Shown here piece after piece: positions 8,559 through 18,745 of a DNA stretch of 64,000 nucleotides. Origin of the DNA: Acrasis kona (lineage: Eukaryota > Heterolobosea > Eutetramitea > Acrasida > Acrasidae). How positions within the stretch are numbered: position 1 is the stretch's first letter; every line of letters begins with the position of its first letter. The notes below the pieces were generated by a model. That model had not been told where the DNA came from. It ran no database searches and worked only from the letters and a program-made list of their open reading frames with translations. The stretch is from assembly GCA_026419775.2 (NCBI GenBank), contig JAOPGA020001241.1, forward strand, positions 1 to 64,000, given 5' to 3'. Position numbers and translations under genes: made by a program.

Positions 8559-11500
8559 TTATTGAAACATGTCTTGATAGGCTTGTCCAAGTCCCTTGGA
8601 ATTGAACAGCTCTCCAACCTTGCCCTGGATGTTCAATTCCATAATTCTATTCTTCACCAATGCCTTTGCAGCAGGACTGGAGTTTACAAAACCACCAAGT
8701 TGACTAACAAAATAAGCAACAGGATCAACAACATCAGCACAAGGATCTTCGGCAGGTTTCGCCGCAGAAGACAACTTTGTAAAATTAACCTTGTAACCAG
8801 AGGGCATAAAAGCACTGCCGCCGACTGATTCATCAGCTGCAGCATCGACCACCTGAGGTGCCAACAAAAACTCCACCAGCTCCTTCAAAATGGCATTCCA
8901 AACGCTCCTTCTCGACTCGTCCAACAACTCGTGTGCCTCGAACAACAACTTGACGCAAGCAACGCCGACGCTCTTTCTCTCAATCTTTCCATTAATCTTC
9001 TTCATGTTGGTGACCAAGAACACCATCACCATTCGATCGAACAACGCAGCGTCCACAGCCTGTATCACGTTGACCAAGCTGCTGGCTCCGTGCTTGATCG
9101 CAATCAAGCTGATAAAGATGACAAATAATTTTTCAAACTTTGCAGTTCGCTTGTTGGATAATCTCCTAAACAGTAAATTAAAAATGGTGTTGAGGTAGGG
9201 AGCGACCACATAAGTGGGCACGTGATTAATGATTGCATCCAACAATCGCAATCCGTATTGATCGTTTTGCTTGCTGCCCAACAAGCTTTGAAAAACGCCC
9301 AATACCTTTTGCAAGCTCTCGTTGCTGGATACGACGTTTGGTGATTTTTGAATCAAGGTGACCAACAAGCTGGTGAGACCGGGTATGTTGGCTTCGTTGC
9401 TCCAACTGCCAGGTCTCACTAATCTAGGCAACAAGTTAACGTACTCCACGGAAATGTTACCGCTATTGTCCAATTCTAATAACTGCGATAACAATTGATA
9501 AACATAGGGAGTGAATTCTGGAACGTCGTCCTGTAGAATTTTATAAAAGATTGGCATGAGGGCTCTTTCGAAATTGGGTCGATCGTTGGGATTGTACTTG
9601 ATGGCGGTGGCAAAGTTCTCGAAAATGTAGTGGTTGAATTGTGGATTGCTTGGATTCTTGGCCACGGTCAATAGGATTTGAGTCAACAATTCGATATAAG
9701 CGCTCAACACTGGTTGCATTTCTTCTCTCAGGATGCCGGTCACTCTGTTCATGGCCTTGATCATGTACTCGTTTTCGGATCCATTTTTTAACGAGGCGAA
9801 TAAATTTCTAAAGAGCAGCTCTGCGTAGGGCTTGACGTGTTGTTTGTTGAATCGGTTCGTTTTGTTTTCGTCCTTCGTGTTGAGCCACTTGTCGATGCAC
9901 CACGCTGCGTAGGTGTGCACCACTCTTGATGTGGACAAAAGTAAATTGATTAATAACGGGAATAATGTGGGGAATGCATCGGCATTGAGTAATTGTCTGA
10001 ATACGCAAATGTACTTGATGGCATCGGCTTGAATGATTTGACTGTTTTGAGACGTCTTTGTGAGTTCGGGTATGATTTGAGTTTGTAAGAATTCCATAAC
10101 GTTTACTGCGTGGTTGACCTGAGTGGCGCCCTTCTTTTCTGTCTTGGCCTTGACCGAAATGGAGATGACCAGATAGATGCACAAATCCTTGTTCTTGACG
10201 CTTAGATTGGGTTGTTGAAGCATCTGCGTGACTTTTTGTAACAAAATGGAGGTGGTGCTCGCTTCGTGGTACATGCACAATCCTTTGACCAATTCGATGC
10301 TGGCTCTTCTGCGCGTGTCGGTGTCGCTTCCTTCCAAATCCCTTCTAATGTATTCAACGCAGTCGCATTCGAAAATCTCTTCGTCCTCGTCACGTAGGGT
10401 CAAGTTGGGAATTACAATCCTCTCGCAAATTTCCTTCAAGACGTCTTGGTTGGCGAATAATTGATTGTGACCTGATTTGCTGATGGTGGTGAGGAGCGTG
10501 ATGCCCTTTGCTACCAGGCTATCGTACTTTAATTCGGGTCCTGTTCTGGTTAGAAGCTCCCAGCAATCATTTTTGAATGTTTCCACCATTGGTTTTGTAA
10601 ATTCTTCATCGTACTTTTCTAGGTATAGATTCACGATGGATAGGATCTGTGCCTTCACCTTGTCAAGAACTCCGCTGATGGATTCGTCCTGTCATGGATT
10701 AAAATCACTCACTAGGTGTCATGACTTACGTCGCTTTCCAAATAATTGTTGCTGTACAGTAAAAGTTCATGAAACCATGTAAAGTATGTTTCCATGCGAT
10801 CTTCGAAAAACTCTGGCAGAGTGACCCAATTTAGGGAATAAAAGATTTTCACAATGAACAAAATGTTTTCGAATGCTGCCTTGATCATGACTTCGTTCTG
10901 TCCGTTCGCCTTGTAAAACTCAATCAACTTGCTTGTAATTTCAAACATGTCTGGTGCAAAGGACTTCATGATGTACACTAGTTCACTTGTGACTTCATCG
11001 GTCTCCTCTTGGTTTCTATATTTTTTGAAAATGGAATGGGTGGTGAATAGTAAACTTCTAATCACGCCAAAGTCTGTTGTTTCTTTTAATTTTTGGTTGA
11101 TGGACTGAAGTGATTAGTATGAAAATGTAGAGAGACGTACTGGAAGTAGTGTTTGCCATTCGTTGCTAAAGTTGTTTGACATGATCAGGATCAACTCACT
11201 CAGTTGCTTTTGCACTGTGACAGATGTGGTGGCAACCATTACATTAATAATGTTTGCTTTCATTGTTGATCTGTCGCTGTCATTCATGTTATCGTCCCAC
11301 CTCTTTTTTACATAATTCTTCAAAATGAGTGTGGCGGATAACTTGACATCGTTGGCCAAATTAGGTTCAACTATGATCCTCATTAAAAGTAGAGAGAATC
11401 CATCAGCAGCAGAAATTCTTTCAATCTCCTCTTCGGCTGATTTTCAATTGTTAAATTTTGATATTAATAAACTCACTGTACCTCTTTTTCTAGTTTGATT

Positions 11501-11563
11501 GTCCGGATGTGCTACACATTGCAGAACATTCGCAAGCTGTGCAATATCTTGTGAAGTGTTCAT
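8559..11563 (-). CDS. CSE1: Exportin-2 / importin-alpha re-exporter (CSE1/CAS)
   Basis: 960 residues in four exons, close to the family length. Exons are 11482-11563, 11141-11436, 10730-11104 and 8559-10688; introns are 45, 36 and 41 nt and all phases agree. The N-terminus has the importin-beta-type helix (SQDIAQLANVLQCVAHPD) and LSATLILKNYVKKRW. The signature block VIPNLTLRDEDEEIFECDCV followed by EYIRRDLEGSDTDTRRR is diagnostic of CSE1. The product is a HEAT-repeat karyopherin that returns importin-alpha to the cytosol with RanGTP. The stop lies in CAATAAATTT, so the AATAAA signal contains the termination codon. Confidence 0.97.
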
Positions 11564-11612
11564 GGTTTTGAAAAATAATCAAAAAATATGTAGGTCAACC
11601 ATCACACAACCT

Positions 11613-11924
11613 TCAAATTCCGTTGGAGCGCCAACATTCAAAGAAATTTTGGAACAAGTCGATGTCCAAATAATCATGTATGCAAATGGAAAAGATTATA
11701 GAGATCTTAATGTTTTGTTTGTTTAAACCAGATTTTACAAATTTATTGGTGAGTGTGATTTTCATATCAATCTTCGATGGTAGTCCCTCTTTACATCTAA
11801 TTTTGAGGTCGAAAAGCAAATAAGAAATTTTGATTTGTTCAATTAAGTAAATTTCAGAGATCGCAGTAGAAATGTGATGCAATTGCAGGTGCAACTTATA
11901 CTTTGCAAAGTCTCTTCGCAACAT
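11613..11924 (-). CDS. Possible small protein, 103 residues
   Basis: An ATG-led ORF 49 bp upstream of CSE1 on the same strand. The first 66 residues (MLRRDFAKYKLHLQLHH..., KISYLLFDLKIRCKEG) look coding; the C-terminal third is rich in Ile and Phe and less convincing. A plus-strand frame over 11585-11726 also looks plausible but has no start of its own. Function is unknown, and it could be leader sequence. Confidence 0.3.
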   Translation of the reverse strand: MLRRDFAKYKLHLQLHHISTAISEIYLIEQIKISYLLFDLKIRCKEGLPSKIDMKITLTNKFVKSGLNKQNIKISIIFSICIHDYLDIDLFQNFFECWRSNGI

Positions 11925-12164
11925 ACTTCAAATCTCTATTAATAAATGATATTGTGGCGATCTCTCTAATTTAACAAATACAGCACAAAAACTTCTTTTA
12001 TTTGAAATGATACGTTTTTAACATCAAAAGAGGGGAGTGCACTTAGCTTTGCTATTTAAAATAAAGTTATCCTCTATCCTTATAAGATCAATAATATTCT
12101 ATTTCATGGACCTGAAAATAAATGTCTAAATATATTACTAAGATCTATTTTAATCTCAAATCGA

Positions 12165-12172
12165 TATAAAAA
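12165..12172 (+). promoter_or_regulatory. TATA-like box of the repeat-protein gene
   Basis: TATAAAAA lies 48 bp upstream of the ATG at 12220, followed by a C-poor leader ending in an A-run directly before the start. The downstream gene shows strong C-ending codon preference, which suits a strongly expressed gene. Confidence 0.5.
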
Positions 12173-12219
12173 CATAGCTGGCAGTCCACTTTAACACCAA
12201 AAAAAAAACAAACGCAACA

Positions 12220-13893
12220 ATGCTCGGCAACAACAACGCACAAACTACCGTCACCACCCAAACCACCACTACTGGTCTAGCCCCAGGATACAGTGAGGCC
12301 CACTTAGGATGGGAGAGAAACATGTACGACACCTACTTGAGAGACGGCAACAACTGGAACCAAGAGACCTACTTGAGATCCTACCCACAACCAGCTGGAT
12401 ACAAACCAACAGGATTCTTGAACAAGTTCCCACTATTCAACAGATTCCACAGCAACCACTCCACAGTCAATCAAGGCCACGACGATCAATTCTTGGTCTG
12501 GGAAAGAAACATGTACAACGACTACAACAAGAACGGATCCAACTGGAACAGAGAGACCTACTTAAGAACCTACCCACAACCAACCGGTTACAGACCAACT
12601 GGTTTCTTGAACCAATACCCAACTTTCAGCCAATATCACACCACAAGTTCAGTCAACGTCATCAACAAGGGTGCAACCATCACCAACGTCGTTGACCAAG
12701 CCGTCCTCGGAAACATTATCGAGAGACAAAACGTTGAGGTTGTCCACAAGCCAGTCGTCCAAGAGATCCACGAACAAAAGATCATCGAATTAGAAAAGCA
12801 AAACATCATCAAAAACGTCACCCAAGACACCGTCGTTCAACGCGCCACCGACCAAACTCGTTATGAAGAGGTTGGCAACAGAGACTTGGAGGCCGAGAGA
12901 TTGAGACTTGCCCAATTGAACGTTGCACAAGCACCAGTCGTCACCCGTCAAGCCGGACAAACACACGAAGTCCGTCAAGGTGAGGTCGTCGCCCAAGTCA
13001 TTCGTCAAGAGCACATTGAGCACCACGTTCAACCAGTCATCACTGAGATCCGCGAACAAAACATTGTCAAGGAAGTTTTGCACCCCGTCGTCCGCAAGGT
13101 ACACGAGGAGACCATCATCAGAGAAGTCGGAAGCACCACCATCCAACAACCACTAGTCCAACAACAAAACATCAACGTCATCGGAACCACCCAAGGAATC
13201 AATGCCAACAATGACTTGTTCTTGAACTGGGAGAGAAGCATGTACGGTGCCTACACAAAGGACACCACCAACTGGAACAGAGAGAAGTGGTTGTTGAGCA
13301 ACCCACAACCAACCGGTTACCAACCAACTGGTTTCTTCAACCAATACCCAGCATTCAGCCAATACCACACCACCACAACCGTCAACGGTGTATCACTTTC
13401 TGGCCTCAACCAAACCCACTTGGGATGGGAGAGAAGCATGTACAGTGACTACGAGAAGCACGGATCAAGCTGGAACAGAGATTCATACTTAAGAGCCAAC
13501 CCACAACCCGCTGGTTATCAACCAACTGGTTTCTTGAACCAATACCCAGCTTTCAACCAATTCCACCACACCAACGTTGTTGAAGGTGGCAAGCTACCAA
13601 AGAAGCCAACCGACTTGAGCAAGATTGAAGGACCAATCAACCCAGTTGCCGTTGTAAATCCATCAACCAACCTAAGACATCAACCAACCGACGGAACTGT
13701 CGTCCCAACCACCACCCTAGGAGAGGCCCCAGCACACACTCACGAAGTATTGAAGGGAGCCGCTGCAGGTGCTGCTATTGGATCTGTCGTCCCAGTCGTC
13801 GGAACTGTTGTCGGTGGTGTCATCGGTGCCATCGGAGGAGCCATCGCCAAACAGAAGCACATCAAGGAAGGAACACATGCATTCAAGGAATAA
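12220..13893 (+). CDS. Abundant repeat protein with glycine-zipper C-terminus, 557 residues
   Basis: Single exon. Four copies of a roughly 50-residue repeat (about 12298-12450, 12484-12635, 13212-13370 and 13408-13570) share WERxMY, NWNRETYLR, PQPxGYxPTGFLNQYP and FxQYH. Between copies 2 and 3 is a Val/Glu/His/Gln stretch with short-period hydrophobic alternation (VHKPVVQEIHEQKI, HHVQPVITEIREQNIVKEV), recalling articulin/alveolin-type cytoskeletal repeats by pattern only. The C-terminus has a glycine zipper (GAAAGAAIGSVVPVVGTVVG), often membrane-associating. Codons end heavily in C, unlike most neighbours. The family is unknown; I infer a structural or stress protein. The stop is within GAATAAATG. 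Confidence 0.85.
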   Translation: MLGNNNAQTTVTTQTTTTGLAPGYSEAHLGWERNMYDTYLRDGNNWNQETYLRSYPQPAGYKPTGFLNKFPLFNRFHSNHSTVNQGHDDQFLVWERNMYNDYNKNGSNWNRETYLRTYPQPTGYRPTGFLNQYPTFSQYHTTSSVNVINKGATITNVVDQAVLGNIIERQNVEVVHKPVVQEIHEQKIIELEKQNIIKNVTQDTVVQRATDQTRYEEVGNRDLEAERLRLAQLNVAQAPVVTRQAGQTHEVRQGEVVAQVIRQEHIEHHVQPVITEIREQNIVKEVLHPVVRKVHEETIIREVGSTTIQQPLVQQQNINVIGTTQGINANNDLFLNWERSMYGAYTKDTTNWNREKWLLSNPQPTGYQPTGFFNQYPAFSQYHTTTTVNGVSLSGLNQTHLGWERSMYSDYEKHGSSWNRDSYLRANPQPAGYQPTGFLNQYPAFNQFHHTNVVEGGKLPKKPTDLSKIEGPINPVAVVNPSTNLRHQPTDGTVVPTTTLGEAPAHTHEVLKGAAAGAAIGSVVPVVGTVVGGVIGAIGGAIAKQKHIKEGTHAFKE

Positions 13894-14090
13894 ATGATTC
13901 TTTTCTTACAATATTATTTGTTTATAGTTTAATTGCACTAAACGGAAAACTTGCTATTCTAACCAAAATTATCCAACTATAGGTTTGCCCTAGTTAACAA
14001 GGAATGCAACATACAGCGCAACGTTAAGAAGAGGAAGGCACTAGGATGCATTAAGAGAGAAGAACAGAGCAGAGTACGCAACTTTATCAT

Positions 14091-15113
14091 TTATTTGTCA
14101 TACCTCTTCTTGAAAAATTCCTCTACAATATGCAAGCTACTCTCTTCCAGTATCAAGTCGCAACCACACGTCATGATAATAAATGAGCACAGGAGTCGAT
14201 GACCAACATTTTCGCTCGCACCAACGTATTTTAATGACTCGCTGAATTTATGCAAGCAGTACAGCACCTTTTCGGCCGAAACGTCACTATTATAGTTAGA
14301 TGAGAAGTCCACCAAATGTTGTACTCCCCGCTCATCATCAACTCTTACTATCACCTTTTCAACATCATCCGGGTCATTGTTAGAATACATGACATGGAGT
14401 GAATGTTTTGTGCCAGAAGGGTCGAAGCAAACGATCTTGATGTCATATTTTGCGACGGCACTACTCAAGTCACAGTACGTTACATAGAATGACTGTGAGG
14501 CACTCATAAATGTTGCACTCACAGCCAGAAGGTCAAAAGTTGGGAAATGCTTTGCAAGTCTGTTCATTTCAGTAAAGAAATGAATGGTACATGCAAAGCC
14601 TCTTATCTTGTGGTAGTGGTTTGGTTGTATAATGCTTTCGACAGGAATTGTTCCATTAATTGTTGCTATGCCGTCTGTTATTTGTATGTGCGAAGAAAAT
14701 TCATTCCACAGGTGCAACCGTTGAAGGTATCGATGTCGATGGGAGTTTGTCGTCCCTGTGGCATTAAATATTTGTTTCTCCAAATACATCCAAAACTTGT
14801 CCTCCTCTAAAATGTCTTTCCATTCTTTACATACACACAAAGCATTCAGTATGGTTCCCGGGTCTCTAACGAAGGCCATTATATCATGCAGAACGTAAGA
14901 TGGAAACTCTACATGTGTATTTGTTGGTGTTTCAGGATTATTTGCTGTGTCGGAATTTGGAGTGGAGCTCCAGATGATGCTGTTTATTTGCGAAGCGGCT
15001 TCCTCTAAAATATTTGTACATTCATCAACCCTTCCTACTCCAAGAGCCTCTGAATATCCTTGTAGTATATTCGAAAATTTAAAAGGCACAACGTTACGTG
15101 GGTTTTGACTCAT
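14091..15113 (-). CDS. F-box protein, 340 residues
   Basis: Single exon. Residues about 69-110 form an F-box: FPSYVLHDIMAFVRDPGTI, then CVCKEWKDILEEDKFWMYL, the Skp1-binding fold of SCF ubiquitin ligases. The rest has no recognised substrate domain. It is a mixed alpha/beta region with beta-type stretches (YDIKIVCFDPSGTKHSLHV) and a C-terminal cysteine-containing helix. The product probably recruits a target to a cullin-1 ligase; the target cannot be read from sequence. The terminator codon is embedded in AAATAAATG. Confidence 0.8.
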   Translation of the reverse strand: MSQNPRNVVPFKFSNILQGYSEALGVGRVDECTNILEEAASQINSIIWSSTPNSDTANNPETPTNTHVEFPSYVLHDIMAFVRDPGTILNALCVCKEWKDILEEDKFWMYLEKQIFNATGTTNSHRHRYLQRLHLWNEFSSHIQITDGIATINGTIPVESIIQPNHYHKIRGFACTIHFFTEMNRLAKHFPTFDLLAVSATFMSASQSFYVTYCDLSSAVAKYDIKIVCFDPSGTKHSLHVMYSNNDPDDVEKVIVRVDDERGVQHLVDFSSNYNSDVSAEKVLYCLHKFSESLKYVGASENVGHRLLCSFIIMTCGCDLILEESSLHIVEEFFKKRYDK

Positions 15114-15128
15114 ACCGCTGTGAAAGTT

Positions 15129-15311
15129 TTATAATATGTTGCAGCTATAACACGGATTTGTGTATCGGCTCTTATATTTCGGGTCAAATATCCAATAATG
15201 GAATTTTGGACATTTTTGTTTGGTTATTGCATAAGAAGGGTTACAATATTCATTAATGAACAATAATTTATCTATTTTACGACTGAATCTCCGTTTGAAG
15301 TTCTGAATCAT
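15129..15311 (-). CDS. Possible small Cys-containing protein, 60 residues
   Basis: An ATG-led ORF ends 15 bp upstream of the F-box gene on the same strand. The translation is basic and has a Cys/Tyr-rich second half (NPSYAITKQKCPKFHYW, then CYSC at the end). It may be a real small protein, an upstream exon or chance; no homology is recognised. Confidence 0.22.
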   Translation of the reverse strand: MIQNFKRRFSRKIDKLLFINEYCNPSYAITKQKCPKFHYWIFDPKYKSRYTNPCYSCNIL

Positions 15312-15514
15312 TTATCGAAGAAATTACTTTCCAGATTCATTCTATTAAAAGTAGAGGAAATATTTTTTTAACACATCCCTTCTTTGCTTGTAAAGTGAAA
15401 GTAAAAATACAATATTATTTCACTTTGGGAACCCAGTCTGATTTAATTCTAATTTTAAATGCGTCCTTAAAAAGAGAAAATGCAAATCTTTTTTTGATCA
15501 AAGCAATAAAAACA

Positions 15515-16535
15515 ATGTCCAACACACCCAACATCACACTAAAGACCACAGGTCAAAAGATGCCCATCGTAAGTTGAAATTCCACTATGCATTTATTTAC
15601 GTTTGTAGGTAGGCTTCGGTCTATGGAAGGTAAACAAGGAAACTTGCGCTGAGACCGTATACAATGCCATCAAGGCTGGTTACCGTCTATTTGATGGCGC
15701 TGCCGACTATGGTAACGAAAAGCAGGTTGGTGAAGGTCTAGCACGCGCTTTCAAGGAAGGTCTCGTCAAGCGTGAAGACTTGTTCATCACAACCAAACTC
15801 TGGAACACCAACCACAAGAAGGAGAACGTCAAGAAGGGTTTCGACAGATCCATCGGCGACTTGGGCTTGGATTACGTTGATCTATACCTGATTCATTTCC
15901 CGATCGCAATCAAGTACGTTCCAGAGTCCGAGAGATACCCACCAGGTTTCTTCGTCGACGGAAAGAGCAAAGTAGAGATGGAAAAAACACCCATCAGCGA
16001 GACATGGGCCGCCATGGAGGAACTTTACGATTCCGGACGCGCAAAGAACATTGGTGTCAGTAACTTTGAAGGCCAACTTTTGACCGACTTGTTGAACTAC
16101 TGCCGCATCGAGCCTGCAGTCCTCCAAATCGAACATCACCCATACTACACCCAAGAAGAATTGGTCCAATTCTGCGAACAACACAACATTGCAGTCACCG
16201 CCTACAGCAGTTTCGGCGCCTTATCCTTTATCGAGTGCGACATGAAGAGAGCCAAGTCAGCACCACCACTCATGGAAAACGAACATGTCGTCGAGATTGC
16301 AAAGAAGCACGACAAGACACCTGCTCAAGTTCTACTCAGGTGGGCCACCCAAAGAAACATTGCCGTTGTTCCAAAGAGCAACAACAAGGACCGTTTGGCT
16401 CAAAATTTGAACTGCTGCGATTTTGATTTGAGCAAGGAGGAACTCGAGACGTTGAGCGGATTAAACAGAAACCTAAAGTTCAACAAGCCAACAAACTACG
16501 GAATCCCAGTGATTGCCGCTTTCCACGATTATTAA
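15515..16535 (+). CDS. Aldo-keto reductase, xylose-reductase type
   Basis: 326 residues in two exons: 15515-15568, a 40-nt intron 15569-15608 (GTAAGT...TTGTAG), then 15609-16535, phase 0. The (beta/alpha)8 fold's tetrad is complete: Asp and Tyr in [10 protein letters not shown], Lys in ITTKLW and His in LYLIHFP. The NADPH-binding loop [14 protein letters not shown] is present, and GVSNF, IEHHPYY and the insertion [11 protein letters not shown] are typical of fungal and protist xylose/aldose reductases. It reduces aldoses or other aldehydes with NAD(P)H in the cytosol; the substrate is not certain. No signal peptide. Confidence 0.95.
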
Positions 16536-16608
16536 ATAATTTGAACATTTTTATTTTTAGTGTTTTTTTTATTGTAATTTTTTTATTATCAACCGACAGG
16601 ATTTGAAA

Positions 16609-18723
16609 ATGTCTTCGACTGCGTCTGGTTCTGGCTCTGGTACAAGGAAGAGGGGTAGGTTAGAAGAAGAGTTCGAAACACAAGAAGAGGCGGTGCTGCT
16701 CGAAGAAAATGCACGCAAAAGAATAAAATTAAACACTAACGAAGGAAATTCGGATGGAGAGGTGTCGACAAATGAACGAGACGAAACAAAAGAGGATGTC
16801 ATAGAACCACAAACAGATGATATCCTCATCAATACTAGTAGTTCTCTTGTTAAACTGTACCCCCTACACCACGCTTGTGCCATCGGGTGTGTGGAGACTG
16901 TTTCAGAGTTATTGTCAAAGGAAGATGCCAACGTAGACATGCTAGGGCCGTACAACTCCACTCCCCTTCATATTGCTTCCTTCTTTGGTCGTACTGACGT
17001 TGTTAAATTATTGATTCAAAAAGGCGCTCGTACCGATGCCCTTGATGTATACAACCGCTCCCCACTTGTTAGTGCAGTCTTCAAGGAGAATTTAGAATTG
17101 ATGGAGGTGCTGCTTACATTGGGCAAAGCCGACATCAACTTTTCCTCATTAATGTCGCCCGCTCACACGGCGGCAAGGTTCAATAAACATCACGCCCTTA
17201 ACTTGTTGATACAGCACGGAGCCGACATGAATCGTGTCGACGCCAAGAATTGTAACGTGCTTCACGTTGCATGCAAGAGCAACAGCACTCAAGTCGTCAA
17301 ACTCTTAATGTCCCAACCAAACATTGACCACGCCGCGAGGGATCGAGGCGGAAGGACGGCATTCTTATGCGCCGCCAAGAGGAGAGACCCGGACCCCGTC
17401 ATTCTGCAGGAGCTGCTCGAAAAGGGAGCAAGCATCAACGACAAGAATGCAAACGGCAATTCTGCCATCCATTACGCCATGCTCCACTCGGACGATACAT
17501 TGCTGGATGCACTATTGACATTGGGCATCGATCGTAATTTAAATTTCAACGCGAGAACAGCGAACGGAAACACGGCTCTACATTTGGCAGCGACCGTCGG
17601 TTACACCAGAGGTGCAGCAGCATTGCTCGACATGGGCGCAATCACCAACGTGAGAAACAACGACACGGTGTTTCCTTTCTACTTGGCAGCGCGTTACGGT
17701 CATTTGTCGGTCGTGGAATTGTTCTTGGACAAGAATCCCGACGACGCGCTATGTCGAAGTGCATTATATTGTGCAGCGAAGGGCGGCCACCCTCACGTGG
17801 TCAGCAGGTTGATTCAGCACGGAGTCTCCGTCAACTTTACGAAAAAAAACAACTTTACTCCGCTCCACAGAGCAGCGGAAAAGGGAAGCGATGATTTGGT
17901 GAGGATGTTGATCAAGAACGATGCAGACATCGAGGCCATCACGCTGCCTCAAGAAAATAGAGCCATTCACTTGAGCGTGATGCATGGACATGCCAACGTG
18001 TTGAAGACATTGTTGGAGAAGGGCGCCAATCCAGACGTCAAGAACAGCGACAAGACCACGCCCATGCTGATTGCGTCCGGAAGGGGTTATCCACACATCG
18101 TGGAGATTCTTTATAAGAGCGGCGTCGATTTAAATAAAAGTATAAATAAACAATGTGCACTTACTGTAGCGACATCTGCTTGTAGAGAAGATGTGGTGAT
18201 TAAATTGTTACAATTGGGTGCCGAGACGGATGCGAAGGGTCTTCATCACACGAGCAGCTTACATATTGCTTGTAGGGATGGATACACTAATATTGCAAAG
18301 GCTCTACTTGATTATGGAGCCGATGCAGAGTGTATGGACCGTAAGGGACGCACTCCGTTTCATTATGCTAGTTTTCAAAGTCATTTGAGCGTGATGCAAT
18401 TGTTGAGGGCTCGCCTGCGTGATGTGGGCGGCGCCAAGTGTAGATTAGTGGGGTCTGCTCCTCCGGCAATGAGTTGTTGTAATTGTCGGTCTCATTATTG
18501 TGTCGATTGTTCCATAGGCAAAGTTAATTGTGAAATGTGTTCTTTTGTAAGTTGTAGGTTCTGTGTGGATGCTAGCATGCATCGGTTAGAGTGGAATGGT
18601 ATTCAGAATGTGTGTAAGCAGAGATGTTATAAAATTTGTTTGGGGAAAATGCACACGTTGAATGGGTTGGGGAAATGTATCGGTGGCGAAAAATATCACG
18701 ACTGTGTTTTGTTTCTCACATAA
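16609..18723 (+). CDS. Ankyrin-repeat protein with Cys-rich C-terminus
   Basis: 704 residues, single exon, ATG at 16609. After an acidic, basic-clustered N-terminus (TRKRGRLEEEF..., ARKRIKLN), about 15 ankyrin repeats run from residue 85 to about 605, with classic TPLHIAS, GADMNRVDAKNCNVLH and GRTPFHYAS cores. The last 100 residues are strikingly Cys-rich (CCNCRSHYCVDCSIGKVNCE, then CRFC and CKQRCYKIC) with spacings that could bind several zinc ions, though not as a standard RING or FYVE. Ankyrins imply protein binding. A nuclear role is suggested by the N-terminal basic patches but is inference. Codon use is GC-rich in the middle repeats. Confidence 0.9.
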   Translation: MSSTASGSGSGTRKRGRLEEEFETQEEAVLLEENARKRIKLNTNEGNSDGEVSTNERDETKEDVIEPQTDDILINTSSSLVKLYPLHHACAIGCVETVSELLSKEDANVDMLGPYNSTPLHIASFFGRTDVVKLLIQKGARTDALDVYNRSPLVSAVFKENLELMEVLLTLGKADINFSSLMSPAHTAARFNKHHALNLLIQHGADMNRVDAKNCNVLHVACKSNSTQVVKLLMSQPNIDHAARDRGGRTAFLCAAKRRDPDPVILQELLEKGASINDKNANGNSAIHYAMLHSDDTLLDALLTLGIDRNLNFNARTANGNTALHLAATVGYTRGAAALLDMGAITNVRNNDTVFPFYLAARYGHLSVVELFLDKNPDDALCRSALYCAAKGGHPHVVSRLIQHGVSVNFTKKNNFTPLHRAAEKGSDDLVRMLIKNDADIEAITLPQENRAIHLSVMHGHANVLKTLLEKGANPDVKNSDKTTPMLIASGRGYPHIVEILYKSGVDLNKSINKQCALTVATSACREDVVIKLLQLGAETDAKGLHHTSSLHIACRDGYTNIAKALLDYGADAECMDRKGRTPFHYASFQSHLSVMQLLRARLRDVGGAKCRLVGSAPPAMSCCNCRSHYCVDCSIGKVNCEMCSFVSCRFCVDASMHRLEWNGIQNVCKQRCYKICLGKMHTLNGLGKCIGGEKYHDCVLFLT

Positions 18724-18745
18724 AAAATATTTTTAAAAATACATT

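Noticed and set aside
8890-10782. Several plus- and minus-frame ORFs inside the exportin gene
   Set aside because: Shadows of the CSE1 coding frame, which is confirmed by family motifs and length.
15395-15577. N-terminal extension of the aldo-keto reductase from an upstream ATG
   Set aside because: The extension is not seen in the family and the ATG at 15515 gives the standard N-terminus.
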